64,000 nucleotides of DNA from Candidatus Sumerlaeaceae bacterium (GCA_019695055.1 JAIBAT010000031.1:1-64000); one strand, 5' to 3'. Positions 41,227 to 50,548 are shown, counted from the stretch's first letter. Notes: generated from the letters alone by a model not told the origin. Numbers and translations: made by a program.

Positions 41227-42237
41227 TTACGGGTGGTGGGGGGAAGGCGCGGCTTTCTTATCCAGCCAAACCAGTTTCGGTTTACCCTTGGCCCGGGCGG
41301 CGTCCACGAGTTTGCGGAGGGTGCCGTCCTGGATGTATCGGTACAGGTTTTCCCCCGGGCACGACGAATCGGCCAGGTCGCGGTGGCCGTAGATCTTCAG
41401 CGGGTCGATCTTGAACTCCTCGGCGGCCCAGGCCATCATCGCCGCGATGGAAACAAGTTGCTGCGCGTTGGGCTCCACCTTGCTGTAGTTGCCAAAACAG
41501 TTGATCAGGAAATGGCCGCGCGGGTCGTAGCGGGTGTTCGTGTCGCCCACATAGTGGTAATCGCGGGCTTCGTAAACGCCGCCGTCGAGGTCGATGAAGA
41601 AGTGGTACGGCACGTCGAACCAGTTGCGGTCCGATTCGCCCCAGAGTTGCATGCCCCGCAGCTTCGTGGTGATGTCGTCATTCGCCAAATGGTTTGTCGC
41701 GCTGTGATGGAGGGTCAATTTGTCGATGGTGTGTTTCACCCGCAGGCGCGACTCGGCCCCGCCAGCTCTTGTAGCCTCCGAGACCTGCTTTGGCAGGGAT
41801 TCTATGGTCGCCACCTCAACCACGGTGGACCCAAAGCCCAGGTCGCCGCGCTTGGCGTAGATGGCCACTATGGCGACGTGGTAGCCGTTCCAGTTAAAGG
41901 CCGCGCCCTCGTCCAGGGTGCGCGTCTCGGTCGTTTTGCCGTTCGTCAGCACCACGGTCACCGTGTCGCGCTCGCCCTCTTTTTGGGAAGCCGTAGTCGT
42001 GGTCACCGTCACGGACACATCGCGGAATTTCATCGAGTCCTTCGGGGCGAGGTTCATGCGCAGCCCGTCGGCGTCCACGCCCTTCGGCGCGATCTCGCTC
42101 CATGTCGAGTGTCGGTGGATTTCCACCGTCAGCGGTCCGGTGCTCGCCGCGATGGAGGCCAGCGCATCATCTCCGGCGTTGGCCATGCACACGGCCGAGG
42201 CCGCAAGCAGGGTAAGTGACAATAGTATGTTTCGCAT
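41227..42237 (-). CDS. N-acetylmuramoyl-L-alanine amidase, PGRP/AmiD type
   Basis: This 336-aa exported protein has a signal peptide (1-22). The first half (about 25-180) is beta-rich with a domain resembling cytochrome-c-assembly or ABC-regulatory beta folds and no clear family. The second half is an Amidase_2/PGRP domain with zinc ligands in LTLHHSATNH and YGHRDLADSSCPG, and typical phrases DVPYHFFIDLDGGVYEARD and GHFLINCFGNY. It cuts the bond between muramic acid and L-Ala in peptidoglycan, in cell-wall turnover or recycling. ATG 42237 puts the signal peptide at the N terminus. Confidence 0.9.
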   Translation of the reverse strand: MRNILLSLTLLAASAVCMANAGDDALASIAASTGPLTVEIHRHSTWSEIAPKGVDADGLRMNLAPKDSMKFRDVSVTVTTTTASQKEGERDTVTVVLTNGKTTETRTLDEGAAFNWNGYHVAIVAIYAKRGDLGFGSTVVEVATIESLPKQVSEATRAGGAESRLRVKHTIDKLTLHHSATNHLANDDITTKLRGMQLWGESDRNWFDVPYHFFIDLDGGVYEARDYHYVGDTNTRYDPRGHFLINCFGNYSKVEPNAQQLVSIAAMMAWAAEEFKIDPLKIYGHRDLADSSCPGENLYRYIQDGTLRKLVDAARAKGKPKLVWLDKKAAPSPHHP

Positions 42238-42340
42238 CTCTTTGGAAGAAGTCGTCGTGGTTGGAATCGGCAACTTCAAGGGCTATTGGTCAGGTGGGTG
42301 GCACCATTTGCGCGATCAGCGCATCCTGTACCTAATTGCA

Positions 42341-42378
42341 GCTGGAAAGTGGCGGTTTTACCGCGGCACCATTCCAGC
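42341..42378 (+). other. leader hairpin before ybjQ-like gene
   Basis: GCTGGAA (42341-42347) pairs with TTCCAGC (42372-42378), and inside it GCGGT-TTT-ACCGC (42352-42364) forms a second stem. A smaller TGCGC-GATCA-GCGCA palindrome lies at 42309-42323. All are in the divergent region between the amidase and the YbjQ-like gene. They could be a structured 5' leader or operators. Confidence 0.45.
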
Positions 42379-42415
42379 CTGGAACTGAGAAACCATCGCC
42401 AAAGGAGTCGCAGCT

Positions 42416-42781
42416 ATGAGTCAATCGGGCAGGCAACAGATTATCGTCACCACGGGCAACGACTTACCCGGCTATCGCGTTGTGGAGGTTCTTGGCCTCG
42501 TGCGCGGGATCACCGTGCGCTCCATTACCCTTGGCCAGGGATTGTCGCGAATTTTCAAGGCGTCCACCTACCTGGGCGGCAAGCAGGAGGGATTTACCCC
42601 GATGTGCGAACAGGCGCGCGGGGAGGCCTGCGAGGAGATGATGCAGCATGCAGTGCAAATGGGCGCCAATGCCATCATTGCCATGCGGTACGACGCGACG
42701 GAAATCAGCTCAGGTGGGGCCAGCTCTGGAATGACCGAAGTACTGGCCTACGGAACGGCCGTTCGCGCGCAGCGGGAGTAA
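42416..42781 (+). CDS. YbjQ/UPF0145 family protein
   Basis: This 121-aa protein covers the complete UPF0145 (DUF74) family: VTTGNDLPGYRVVEVLGLVRGITVRS at the start, then CEQARGEACEEMMQHAVQMGANAIIAMRYD and TEVLAYGTAV at the end. These form homopentamers of dodecin-like beta/alpha fold with possible metal or ligand binding; no biochemical role is established. ATG 42416 follows AAAGGAG at good spacing. It is transcribed toward the convergent multicopper oxidase gene. Confidence 0.93.
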   Translation: MSQSGRQQIIVTTGNDLPGYRVVEVLGLVRGITVRSITLGQGLSRIFKASTYLGGKQEGFTPMCEQARGEACEEMMQHAVQMGANAIIAMRYDATEISSGGASSGMTEVLAYGTAVRAQRE

Positions 42782-42800
42782 TAGGTTTGGGCTGGAAGTC

Positions 42801-44999
42801 CTAAGGCTGAATGACCAGCGGTCGCATCATGTCGTGTTCCTCGTGATCCAGGATGTGACAATGCCAAACGTATTCGTAACCGCCAGTTCGTGGGCTGACG
42901 GGAACGTTGAAGGGAACCTTCGGTAGATCCCACTTCATGATGATCGTAGTCACTTCGCCGGGATTCATCTTGAAGGTTTCCTTCCAGCCAAGCTCCGTCG
43001 CGTCCGGGCCACGGGCCGGGCCGGTAAAGACCAGGGTGCCCTTCTGGTTCTGCTGGGTCGCCATGTAGGTGTCCACGTCAAACGGTTGACGGGACAATAA
43101 CTGTGCATCCGTCAGATGGATGTGAATCGGGTGCACGTCGCCAGTCAGGTTCACGACCTGCCAGACTTCGGTGCTGCCCGCCGCGGGCGTTTCCGTCGGC
43201 GCGGAATAGGGATCCATTTCGTCCGCGTAGGTCCGCGAGAAATCACCATCCGTTGTGGCCGTGTCGGTTCCCAACATCTGAATCAGGCGGCCGTAGTTGT
43301 CGAAGTTCTCATTCAAGGTTAGTTGTCTCACCACAATTCCCGGTCGATTGGGAATGGGGAGCGGCGCCGCCGTCACCTGGTTCCAGTTCAGGTACTTGGT
43401 TGGCGTATTCGGGTTCTTTCCGGCCAGCGGTGGATTGATTCCCGAACGCGAATTCCCGGCCAGTGGCGTGTTTGGCGTGATGCGGAACAGCGGGTCGCGG
43501 GGGATGTTGGTGCCGTCCTCGCGGACCTCGAAGCGCATCAGCACCTGCACGTCGCCCTGGCCCATGGCGTTGGGGTAGTCGTTCAGGCTGTCACCCATTG
43601 GGTAAGGCGCGGGCGCATCGTTGCACAGGATGTACTTTTTACCGCCGCGGCCGTTAAAGTTCACCACCACGTCCCAGCGTTCCGCCGGGCCGGTGATCAG
43701 GCTGCCGCCCGGATTTGCCGGGTCCACGGTGCGGTCGCCGGTCATGGGGTCGGTATCCACTATCAACGGTTTTGATGGGACAAGGACCGGCCTTGCGAGG
43801 AATCCGCCCTCGGCGCCGATCACAAGGAAGTCGGGGCCGGGTTTGGTGAAGTCAGGCTCGCCCGAGCGATTGTCCTCAAACAGCATGAGATTCACATAGC
43901 GCGCCTGGCAGGCGTTCAGGATGCGCAGGCGATAGCGGCGCGGGTCAACCGTCGCCTTGGGAAAGGCCGTGCCATTGACCAGCATGGTATCGCCAAAACT
44001 TTCCGGGACCACCGAGACCGGAGGCAGCGGATCGCCCCCTTCGCCCAGTTCCCAGCGATCCGTGTCGTATATGTAGGGGTACCACATATCGCCGGTCGAT
44101 CGCGCGCTTCCCGGGAAGGAAGGATTGTCGGACGGCTCAAAAATTTTGTCCTGAAGGATGAGCGGCAATTCGCGGCCGCCGTTTTCCATAAACTTGGGCA
44201 GGCCGTACTGCTTGACCAGCACGTTGGCCTCAAACGCGTCGCGAATGATGTAAGCGGAAACGGCGCCGGCATAAACATTCAGGCGCGTAATGCCGACAGC
44301 ATGATCATGATACCACTGCATGCGCGCGCTCTCGTTGTTGCCGTAAAAGTATTCCGCTTCGTTCGCGGGTACCATCTCGCCTGAGCGCAGCACCTGGTTG
44401 TTCAGGAAACTGGGACCCTGGTCGCCTTGCGGATCCCACCACGCAAAGGGGGCTCCGTCATACAGCCAGGTCGTGAAACCGCCGTGCAGGTGGACGGTGG
44501 TGCGATTCTGGGCGCCATCCGCTCCCATCAGGGTTGTGTCGACCGGCAGGATGTGTTGATTGGGCAGGTTGTTGCGGAATGTAATCTGGATGGGACGTGC
44601 TCGTTGCACTACGAATATGCCACCAAGGTGCTTCTGCGTGGGAGTCCCGATTTCGCGAAGGGCTTGTGTCGGATTATACCCCCACAACGTGGTTGCTGGC
44701 AGGTCCGGATGCAGCGTGTCGGAGAACTGGTTGATATCCAGCGTGTAGTGATCCGCCACGGTATTGTCTGGAAACTGTACTGAGCGATCTGGAGCCGCTA
44801 TAGGGATGCCACCCGGGCCGGGAACCCGCAACTCCTGGACGAACTTGGAGAGTGTCGGGCTGTGAACGAATGTGTCCGCGCACGCATGATGGGCACCGGC
44901 GACAACCAAGCCGGTCGTCAATATAACGAGCGATATCATGCGCTTGATTTGACTTCCTGGGATATTAAACAAACCGAACTGGTTTTGCTGCAAGTTCAT
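42801..44999 (-). CDS. secreted multicopper oxidase (CotA/bilirubin-oxidase type)
   Basis: This 732-aa protein has an N-terminal signal sequence (about 18-42, ending HHACA). All four copper-binding clusters are present: HLHGG (170-174), WYHDHAVG (229-236), HPIHIHL (about 625) and HCHILDHEEHDMM (about 713-725). The last contains the type-1 Cys and the Met axial ligand. It would oxidise phenolic compounds, bilirubin-like molecules or metal ions with reduction of O2 to water, showing access to oxygen. ATG 44999 has GGGAGA upstream; the open frame runs to 45251 without coding character. Longer than CotA owing to inserts of about 200 residues between domains. Confidence 0.93.
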   Translation of the reverse strand: MNLQQNQFGLFNIPGSQIKRMISLVILTTGLVVAGAHHACADTFVHSPTLSKFVQELRVPGPGGIPIAAPDRSVQFPDNTVADHYTLDINQFSDTLHPDLPATTLWGYNPTQALREIGTPTQKHLGGIFVVQRARPIQITFRNNLPNQHILPVDTTLMGADGAQNRTTVHLHGGFTTWLYDGAPFAWWDPQGDQGPSFLNNQVLRSGEMVPANEAEYFYGNNESARMQWYHDHAVGITRLNVYAGAVSAYIIRDAFEANVLVKQYGLPKFMENGGRELPLILQDKIFEPSDNPSFPGSARSTGDMWYPYIYDTDRWELGEGGDPLPPVSVVPESFGDTMLVNGTAFPKATVDPRRYRLRILNACQARYVNLMLFEDNRSGEPDFTKPGPDFLVIGAEGGFLARPVLVPSKPLIVDTDPMTGDRTVDPANPGGSLITGPAERWDVVVNFNGRGGKKYILCNDAPAPYPMGDSLNDYPNAMGQGDVQVLMRFEVREDGTNIPRDPLFRITPNTPLAGNSRSGINPPLAGKNPNTPTKYLNWNQVTAAPLPIPNRPGIVVRQLTLNENFDNYGRLIQMLGTDTATTDGDFSRTYADEMDPYSAPTETPAAGSTEVWQVVNLTGDVHPIHIHLTDAQLLSRQPFDVDTYMATQQNQKGTLVFTGPARGPDATELGWKETFKMNPGEVTTIIMKWDLPKVPFNVPVSPRTGGYEYVWHCHILDHEEHDMMRPLVIQP

Positions 45000-45046
45000 G
45001 GGATTCTCCCGAACCAATGAGTTTTTGGCTGCACCACCTAACGCCC

Positions 45047-45156
45047 GCCTTGCGCGGCAAGGCAGAGTCTTTCGCCCACAGGAATCGAGGCTGTCAATTG
45101 GAGTTCTGCGAAAACTCCGGAGTCGGCGTGGCAATTTCCCGCTTGATAATTGCCAC
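45047..45156. promoter_or_regulatory. three inverted repeats between oxidase and FHA genes
   Basis: Within the 184-bp divergent region lie GCCTTGC-GCG-GCAAGGC (45047-45063), GGAGTT-N7-AACTCC (45100-45118) and GTGGCAATT-N11-AATTGCCAC (45128-45156). The last is a perfect 9-bp repeat ending 27 bp before the FHA gene. They could be operators for the copper oxidase or the FHA gene, or a structured leader. Confidence 0.5.
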
Positions 45157-45183
45157 CCCGAAGTTCGGTAATGATGGCTCATC

Positions 45184-46188
45184 ATGGCACGTTTGCTTCT
45201 CATCACCAATGGGACCGTCCGCGAGGTCCAGCTTGGCCAGGAACTGACCATCGGCCGGGCCTACTCGAACCTTCTGAGGCTGGAGGGCGAGGAAATCAGC
45301 CGGGTGCACGCCATCATTTACCGGCGTGGCGCCGAGTACGTGGTGCGCGACCTCGATAGCAAGAATGGCGTAATCCTGAACGGGCAGAAGGTGGTGACGT
45401 CGCTACTGAACCCGGGCGACGAGATGATGATCGGCGAGTTTCATATGTGCTTTGACCCGCCGGATGATTTCGACAGCACGGATTTCCTGCGGCGCCACAG
45501 CGTGAAGCCAGATGCCGACATGGTGGCCGACAATGGCAAGGAAATGGAAACGCTCATCGGTCGCGTGAAGAAGGAACCGAAAACCGACAAGGCGCCTGCG
45601 GTGAGAAAGTCCAAGAAGCCGCCGCCGGAACAGATTTTCTTCAGCGTCGAGGAGGTCGAGACGATGGTCACGTCGCGCCATCCCGAGGCGGATTCGGTGC
45701 TGTTGGAGGATTTTCTTCAGTTCCATCGCAGCATCGTCCGCGAGATGCAGGAGGAAGACGTCGATGCCGATTCGGCACTATGCCAGCACCTGCTGAACTG
45801 CGCCGTGGCGGTGGTTGGCGCCGATCGCGGCATTATCATTTTGCGGGACGAGTCTTCAGACACGCTGCGCCATTCCGCCATCACGCCTCCAGACAAGGAA
45901 GTCGCCGTGAACCGCGTCGTGCTGCGCGCCACGCTGCAGGACAAGCAAGCCGTGATGTGCAATGATGCCATGAACGACGACCGCTTCCTGAAGACCAAGA
46001 CGGTGACCAAGGAACGCATCGGCGGATTGATGGCGTTTCCACTCATGAAGGGCGATGACGCAGTTGGGTTGATTTATGTGGATGTGATCGAGCGCAAGGA
46101 TGTGTTCCGGCGCGACCAGTTGATCCCGCTCCATATTATTGCGCGGCTGCTGGATTTGTTTCTGAGCCGTCCGGTTTTGCGGCATTAG
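45184..46188 (+). CDS. FHA - GAF domain signalling protein
   Basis: This 334-aa cytoplasmic protein has an N-terminal FHA domain (about 1-95: LTIGRAYSNLLRL, ISRVHAIIYRRG, VVRDLDSKNGVILNG), which binds phosphothreonine peptides. A charged linker rich in Lys and Pro (about 115-150) leads to a C-terminal GAF domain (about 175-330: CAVAVVGADRGIIILRDE, DKQAVMCNDAMNDDRF, GLMAFPLMKGDDAVGLIYVD). Domains in this order usually precede an output (adenylate cyclase, PP2C, sigma54), but none is present, so it may act as an adaptor reading kinase/phosphatase signalling. cinA follows 15 bp after. Confidence 0.9.
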   Translation: MARLLLITNGTVREVQLGQELTIGRAYSNLLRLEGEEISRVHAIIYRRGAEYVVRDLDSKNGVILNGQKVVTSLLNPGDEMMIGEFHMCFDPPDDFDSTDFLRRHSVKPDADMVADNGKEMETLIGRVKKEPKTDKAPAVRKSKKPPPEQIFFSVEEVETMVTSRHPEADSVLLEDFLQFHRSIVREMQEEDVDADSALCQHLLNCAVAVVGADRGIIILRDESSDTLRHSAITPPDKEVAVNRVVLRATLQDKQAVMCNDAMNDDRFLKTKTVTKERIGGLMAFPLMKGDDAVGLIYVDVIERKDVFRRDQLIPLHIIARLLDLFLSRPVLRH

Positions 46189-46203
46189 GCCACAACTGGT
46201 TAC

Positions 46204-47493
46204 ATGACGAACTTCAGGGCGCTGCACCGCGCAGCCATAATTTCCACCGGCACCGAGATTTTGCAGGGGCTTTACGCCGACACGAATGCACGCTATCTAG
46301 CCGAGCAATTGAGTGGTCTCGGTATGGACGTCGTGCTGACTGCCGCCGCGCCTGACGAAGCAGAGGAATTGGAAACCCTGCTGCGACACGCCGCGGCGCG
46401 AGCCGACCTGATCATCTGCAGCGGCGGCCTCGGGCCGACGGAAGATGACGTGAATCGCGACGTCTTCGCGAAAGTCTTCGGCGTGGAACTCGTCCGCGAC
46501 GAAAAGGCCGTGGCCATGATGCGCCAGCGGTTCGAATCGCGCGGACGCACCATGCCCGAGCGCAACGAGGTGCAGGCTTTGATTCCAAAAGGTGCGCAAA
46601 CGTTTTACAACGAATGGGGCACCGCGCCCGGTTTCTTTCTGCCGCCGGAGGCACCACGGTTGGCGCCGGGCCATTGCGCGCTCATGGCATTGCCGGGGCC
46701 GCCGAAGGAACTGGCGCCCATGTTCGAGAAAGACGGCCTCACGGTGCTGGGCGAGCGTGCCGGTGGCGGAAAACTCTTTGTGCGGACGCGGACGGTTCAC
46801 ACGTTTGGCGTAGCGGAGTCGGAACTCGGCACACTGACTCGTGACCTGTTTCGCCGCGACCCGGCGGTGAAGTACACAATCCTCGCCAAGACCTACGGCG
46901 TGGATTTTCGCATCACCGCCCGCGCCACAACTCGCGAGGAGATGAACGCCAGGATCGCCGCGTTCGAGGCGGAAACCCGCAGTCGCGTCGGCGAAAAATG
47001 CATATATGGTGCCGACACGACAACCATGCCCGAAGCCGTGGCTGCGTTGCTGCTCGAGAAAAAAGCCACCGTGGCCGCGGCGGAGTCGTGCACGGGCGGG
47101 CTTGTTTCCAAGATGCTGACGGACATTTCGGGCAGCTCTGCCTACCTCCGCGAAAGCTATGTGGTTTACGCCAACGAAGCGAAGGAACGGATCCTTGGCG
47201 TGAAGGCCGAAACCCTTGCCACGCACGGTGCCGTGAGCGAGGAAACCGCCCGCGAAATGGCCGACGGCGTGCGCCGGGTGAGCGGGGCGGATTTCGGCAT
47301 TTCCGTAACAGGAATCGCCGGCCCCACAGGCGGGACCGACGATAAGCCTGTCGGCTTGACGTTTGTCGGGCTGTCGTCAGCCCATAAAACCATTGCGATG
47401 CGGCATGTGTTTCTGGCTGATCGCGAGCAGAACCGCAATCTCGCTGCGCTCACGGCGCTTAACCTGCTGAGGCGGGAATTGCTGGGCGGCTGA
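46204..47493 (+). CDS. cinA: CinA: nicotinamide-nucleotide amidase / competence-damage protein
   Basis: This 429-aa protein has the full two-domain form: an N-terminal MoCF-like domain (about 8-175: AAIISTGTEILQG, LIICSGGLGPTEDDVNRD) and a C-terminal amidase domain (about 270-425: VAAAESCTGGLVSKMLTDISGSS, SVTGIAGPTGGT). CinA hydrolyses ADP-ribose and deamidates nicotinamide mononucleotide in NAD salvage. It lies 15 bp downstream of the FHA-GAF gene and ends 3 bp before the convergent sigma-factor gene. No clear Shine-Dalgarno. Confidence 0.94.
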   Translation: MTNFRALHRAAIISTGTEILQGLYADTNARYLAEQLSGLGMDVVLTAAAPDEAEELETLLRHAAARADLIICSGGLGPTEDDVNRDVFAKVFGVELVRDEKAVAMMRQRFESRGRTMPERNEVQALIPKGAQTFYNEWGTAPGFFLPPEAPRLAPGHCALMALPGPPKELAPMFEKDGLTVLGERAGGGKLFVRTRTVHTFGVAESELGTLTRDLFRRDPAVKYTILAKTYGVDFRITARATTREEMNARIAAFEAETRSRVGEKCIYGADTTTMPEAVAALLLEKKATVAAAESCTGGLVSKMLTDISGSSAYLRESYVVYANEAKERILGVKAETLATHGAVSEETAREMADGVRRVSGADFGISVTGIAGPTGGTDDKPVGLTFVGLSSAHKTIAMRHVFLADREQNRNLAALTALNLLRRELLGG

Positions 47494-47496
47494 CGA

Positions 47497-49368
47497 TTAC
47501 TTGGCCGCTGCCACCTGGCCGCCGGCGGGCTGGTCAGGCAGCAGGGTGGTCTTGTTGGTGGACTTCACCTGCATCTTCATCGTCACCGGCGACTTTGCGC
47601 CTGGCATTGGAATGTCCATGGACATGTCCATTGTGGTCAACGCGTTGAAGTCGGCAATGGCTCCCAATTCGGGGTCATACAGGAAGGTGCCGACCTGCGA
47701 CGCGTCGTCGTACTTCATGCCGTTTGGCATGAGGGTTGTGGGATTTTTCGACTTGCCCGTCCCGCGGACCTCGAACTGGACCTCGGCCACACGATGACCG
47801 TTTAGTGTGCGCCACCCTGTGAATTTGTACGCCCGGTCGGAGTTGTAGCCAGTCCGCTTTCCCCAATACTCGTCCTTGGTATTCCAGGTGTCACCGATCT
47901 TGACCGCGGAATTGGGAAAGCCCTTCGAGGTGAGCAGCAGGCCGAACTTGGTCTTAAAGGTATCCTCGTTCAGGGTACCGCCGAGGTACCCGCTGAAGGC
48001 GGCGGGCAACTTGGCGATGCTTGCCTTGAAGGAATCGAGAAGTGCGCTCATGCCGTCGATTGAAAGGATTTCGCCAGTGGGGCTCAGTTGCGCGGTGAAC
48101 TTCTGTCCAACCATGCTGCTCGTTATGCCAGTCAGTGACTGCATGTCCGCGGGCTTACCAGCAGTCTGCGTGGTGGCCAGGGTGCCAGAGCCCACGGAGA
48201 TCTTGTTTCCAGGCAGATCGCTGTCCATGCCCATGCCAAGGACTTCCAGTTCTATGGTTTTCCCGCCATCGGGTTTGACGGCCTTTATGGTAAAGGCGAG
48301 ATCCTCGACAGTGCGCATGCGCATCTTGCCGCCGCCACCACCGCCGGGTATCTTGCCAGCCAGGGCTGGCGGTAACTGGTAGTCGGTGTCTGTGATGGAT
48401 TCTGACTGAATGACAAGCCGCTTGCCGACGGCCGGTGTTCCATTGAAGGAGACAGCATCCGTGCCGGGTACGCGCTCGCCCGATGCGGCGGGCGGCGGTG
48501 GCAGGGGCTTCTCCTGATGTGTGAAATAGTATCCTCCGCCGGCAAGAACTGCGACGGCGGCGACTGTTGCAACTGCTTTTCCGTATCCCATGAATAATGC
48601 TCCCGTTTTGATCAACGAGAGAGACGCCAGGGCCGTCTTGCCGCTGGTGGCGGTGCCGGCGGCTGCGGCGGCTGCCTGGGCCAGCGAGCTTTTCGTGGCG
48701 GCGGGCAGGGCCAGCACGGCGGCGCCCAGCAAGGCTGTGCGTGCCTGGGCGGCGGGCCGAGCTGACAGGCCGCGCGCCATGGCGGACAGCGAGGTCTCCA
48801 TGAATCCGCGCATCGAGGCGACAGATTTCTGGATCTGGCGCGACACGGTGGACTGATGGACGCCCATGCGGCGGGCGATTTCCTCGTGGCTGATGCCTTC
48901 CATGTAATGGAGCAACACCAGTTCGCGGCTTTCGGGCCGCAGGCTGGCGAGGGCCATTTGCAGGGCGGTGCTCTGCTCGGTGCGGGCTGCCTCTTCGCGG
49001 GCATTTTCCGCGCGCGGGTTGGCGACTTCTGCGGGCACTTCCTCCAGTGGCACCATGGGTATCAACCTCGATGCGGCGTCGCCGCGGCGCTGCCAGTCGA
49101 TGGCCAGATTTCGCGCCATGCGGGCGAGCCAGTGGCTGAACAGGCCCGGTGACGCGAGCTGGTCGAGTAGCAGGAACGCGCGCAGGAAAACCTCCTGCAC
49201 GAGATCCTCGGCCTGATCGCGATTTCCGAGCCGCGCCAACCCGATGGCGTATACGACGCCAAAGTGGCGGGCGGCCAATTCGTCGAAGGCGTCCCTTCGG
49301 CCCAAGCGGGCTTCAGCTACCAACTCGGCATCGGTCTTAGCGGCCGCGTTTGACAGTGCGACACTCAT
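47497..49368 (-). CDS. ECF sigma factor fused to membrane segment and extracytoplasmic domain
   Basis: This 623-aa protein has sigma region 2 (about 14-95: DAFDELAARHFGVVYAIGLA then DQAEDLVQEVFLRAF) and region 4 (about 133-190: LRPESRELVLLHYMEGISHE then VHQSTVSRQIQKS). An Ala-rich linker follows, then one membrane segment (about 263-282: KAVATVAAVAVLAGGGYYF) and a domain of about 340 residues that resembles DUF6263-type secreted beta proteins (TVEDLAFTIKAVKPDGG, TGEILSIDG, KIGDTWNTKDEY). ECF factors are normally about 190 aa and soluble. The tail probably senses the envelope directly in place of a separate anti-sigma factor; none is encoded next to it. Start ATG 49368. Confidence 0.9.
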   Translation of the reverse strand: MSVALSNAAAKTDAELVAEARLGRRDAFDELAARHFGVVYAIGLARLGNRDQAEDLVQEVFLRAFLLLDQLASPGLFSHWLARMARNLAIDWQRRGDAASRLIPMVPLEEVPAEVANPRAENAREEAARTEQSTALQMALASLRPESRELVLLHYMEGISHEEIARRMGVHQSTVSRQIQKSVASMRGFMETSLSAMARGLSARPAAQARTALLGAAVLALPAATKSSLAQAAAAAAGTATSGKTALASLSLIKTGALFMGYGKAVATVAAVAVLAGGGYYFTHQEKPLPPPPAASGERVPGTDAVSFNGTPAVGKRLVIQSESITDTDYQLPPALAGKIPGGGGGGKMRMRTVEDLAFTIKAVKPDGGKTIELEVLGMGMDSDLPGNKISVGSGTLATTQTAGKPADMQSLTGITSSMVGQKFTAQLSPTGEILSIDGMSALLDSFKASIAKLPAAFSGYLGGTLNEDTFKTKFGLLLTSKGFPNSAVKIGDTWNTKDEYWGKRTGYNSDRAYKFTGWRTLNGHRVAEVQFEVRGTGKSKNPTTLMPNGMKYDDASQVGTFLYDPELGAIADFNALTTMDMSMDIPMPGAKSPVTMKMQVKSTNKTTLLPDQPAGGQVAAAK

Positions 49369-49490
49369 TTTCTGGCAATCTCTCTCTTAGCGTGGGGCAG
49401 TGCAATGCTATTTGTCCCCACTGGCGATATTGACGCAGGGGCGGAGGGCGCCATGCGCGGGATATCACGATTTCTGCAAAAGGAGCGGTG

Positions 49491-50450
49491 TCAGGGCGAC
49501 TCGGATGGGTCGTCGGGGGGCATGATCAGGCGCTTCTCGCGGAGGCCGACGATGATGGAGGCGCCGATGGAGGTGACAAGGATGCCGGCGATGGTGGCCA
49601 GGGACGCGCCAATGGGAATGGCGTAGGCGGTGTGGCCGAGGAGCATCTTGACGCCGACGAAGACGAGGACGGCGGCGAGGCCGAACTTGAGGTAGCGGAA
49701 AAGCTGCATGACGCCGGCCAGCAGGAAGTAGAGCGAGCGGAGGCCGAGGATGGCGAAGACGTTGGACGTGTAGACGATGAAGGCGTTCTTGGTGACGGCG
49801 AAAATGGCCGGGATGGAATCGAGGGCGAACATTACGTCGGTGGTCTCCATGACCAGCAGCACGAGGAAAAGCGGCGTGGCGAGGATGCGACCGTTTTCGC
49901 GGACGAAGAAGGATTTCTCGCGGTAGCCGTCGGTGACGGGCATGAGGCGGCGGAAGGCGCGGACGATCCAGAGCTCGCCGGGGTCGAGGGTGCTGTCCTT
50001 GTGAACGGCCATCTTAATGCCGGTGAAAATCAGGAAGACGCCGAATATATAGAGTACCCACTCGAAGCGGTTGATGAGGGCGGCGCCGGCGCCGATCATG
50101 ATGCCGCGGAGAATGAGGGCGGAGAGGATGCCCCAGAAGAGGACGCGGTGCTGGTACTTGGGGTCCACCTTGAAGTAGGAGAAGACCATGATGAAGACGA
50201 AGATGTTGTCGACGCTGAGGGACTTCTCGATGAGGTAGCCGGCGAGGAACTCCTGGGCGTCCTGCTTGCCGTGGGTGTAAAGGATCATGAGGTTGAAGAG
50301 CAGGGCTAGGGCAATCCAGGCGGCGCTCCAGCCCATGGCTTCCTTGAAGCGGACGGCGTGGGGTTTGCGGTGGAAAACGCCGAGATCGAGCGCCAGCATG
50401 GCGAGCACGAAGACGTTAAAGACGATCCATTCTGTGAGTCCGTAATGCAT
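49491..50450 (-). CDS. TerC/Alx family membrane protein
   Basis: This 319-aa protein has about nine membrane segments and the family landmarks LALDLGVFHRKP near the N terminus, EKSLSVDNIFVFIMVFSYF, METTDVMFALDSIPAIFAV and SNVFAILGLRSLYFLLAG. The conserved Asp/Asn residues in SVDN and ETTDVMFALDS are thought to handle Mn2+ or other metals. TerC proteins export manganese or metallate secreted enzymes. The family is often controlled by a yybP-ykoY manganese riboswitch; I see none upstream. Confidence 0.93.
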   Translation of the reverse strand: MHYGLTEWIVFNVFVLAMLALDLGVFHRKPHAVRFKEAMGWSAAWIALALLFNLMILYTHGKQDAQEFLAGYLIEKSLSVDNIFVFIMVFSYFKVDPKYQHRVLFWGILSALILRGIMIGAGAALINRFEWVLYIFGVFLIFTGIKMAVHKDSTLDPGELWIVRAFRRLMPVTDGYREKSFFVRENGRILATPLFLVLLVMETTDVMFALDSIPAIFAVTKNAFIVYTSNVFAILGLRSLYFLLAGVMQLFRYLKFGLAAVLVFVGVKMLLGHTAYAIPIGASLATIAGILVTSIGASIIVGLREKRLIMPPDDPSESP

Positions 50451-50548
50451 GGTTCGGGTCTACCCTAACCGTTGGCGGGGTGTGGGCATTCGCATCGGAA
50501 AGTCCATAATCGGACATGGGAGACGGGGAATGTTATTCATGAAAAACG

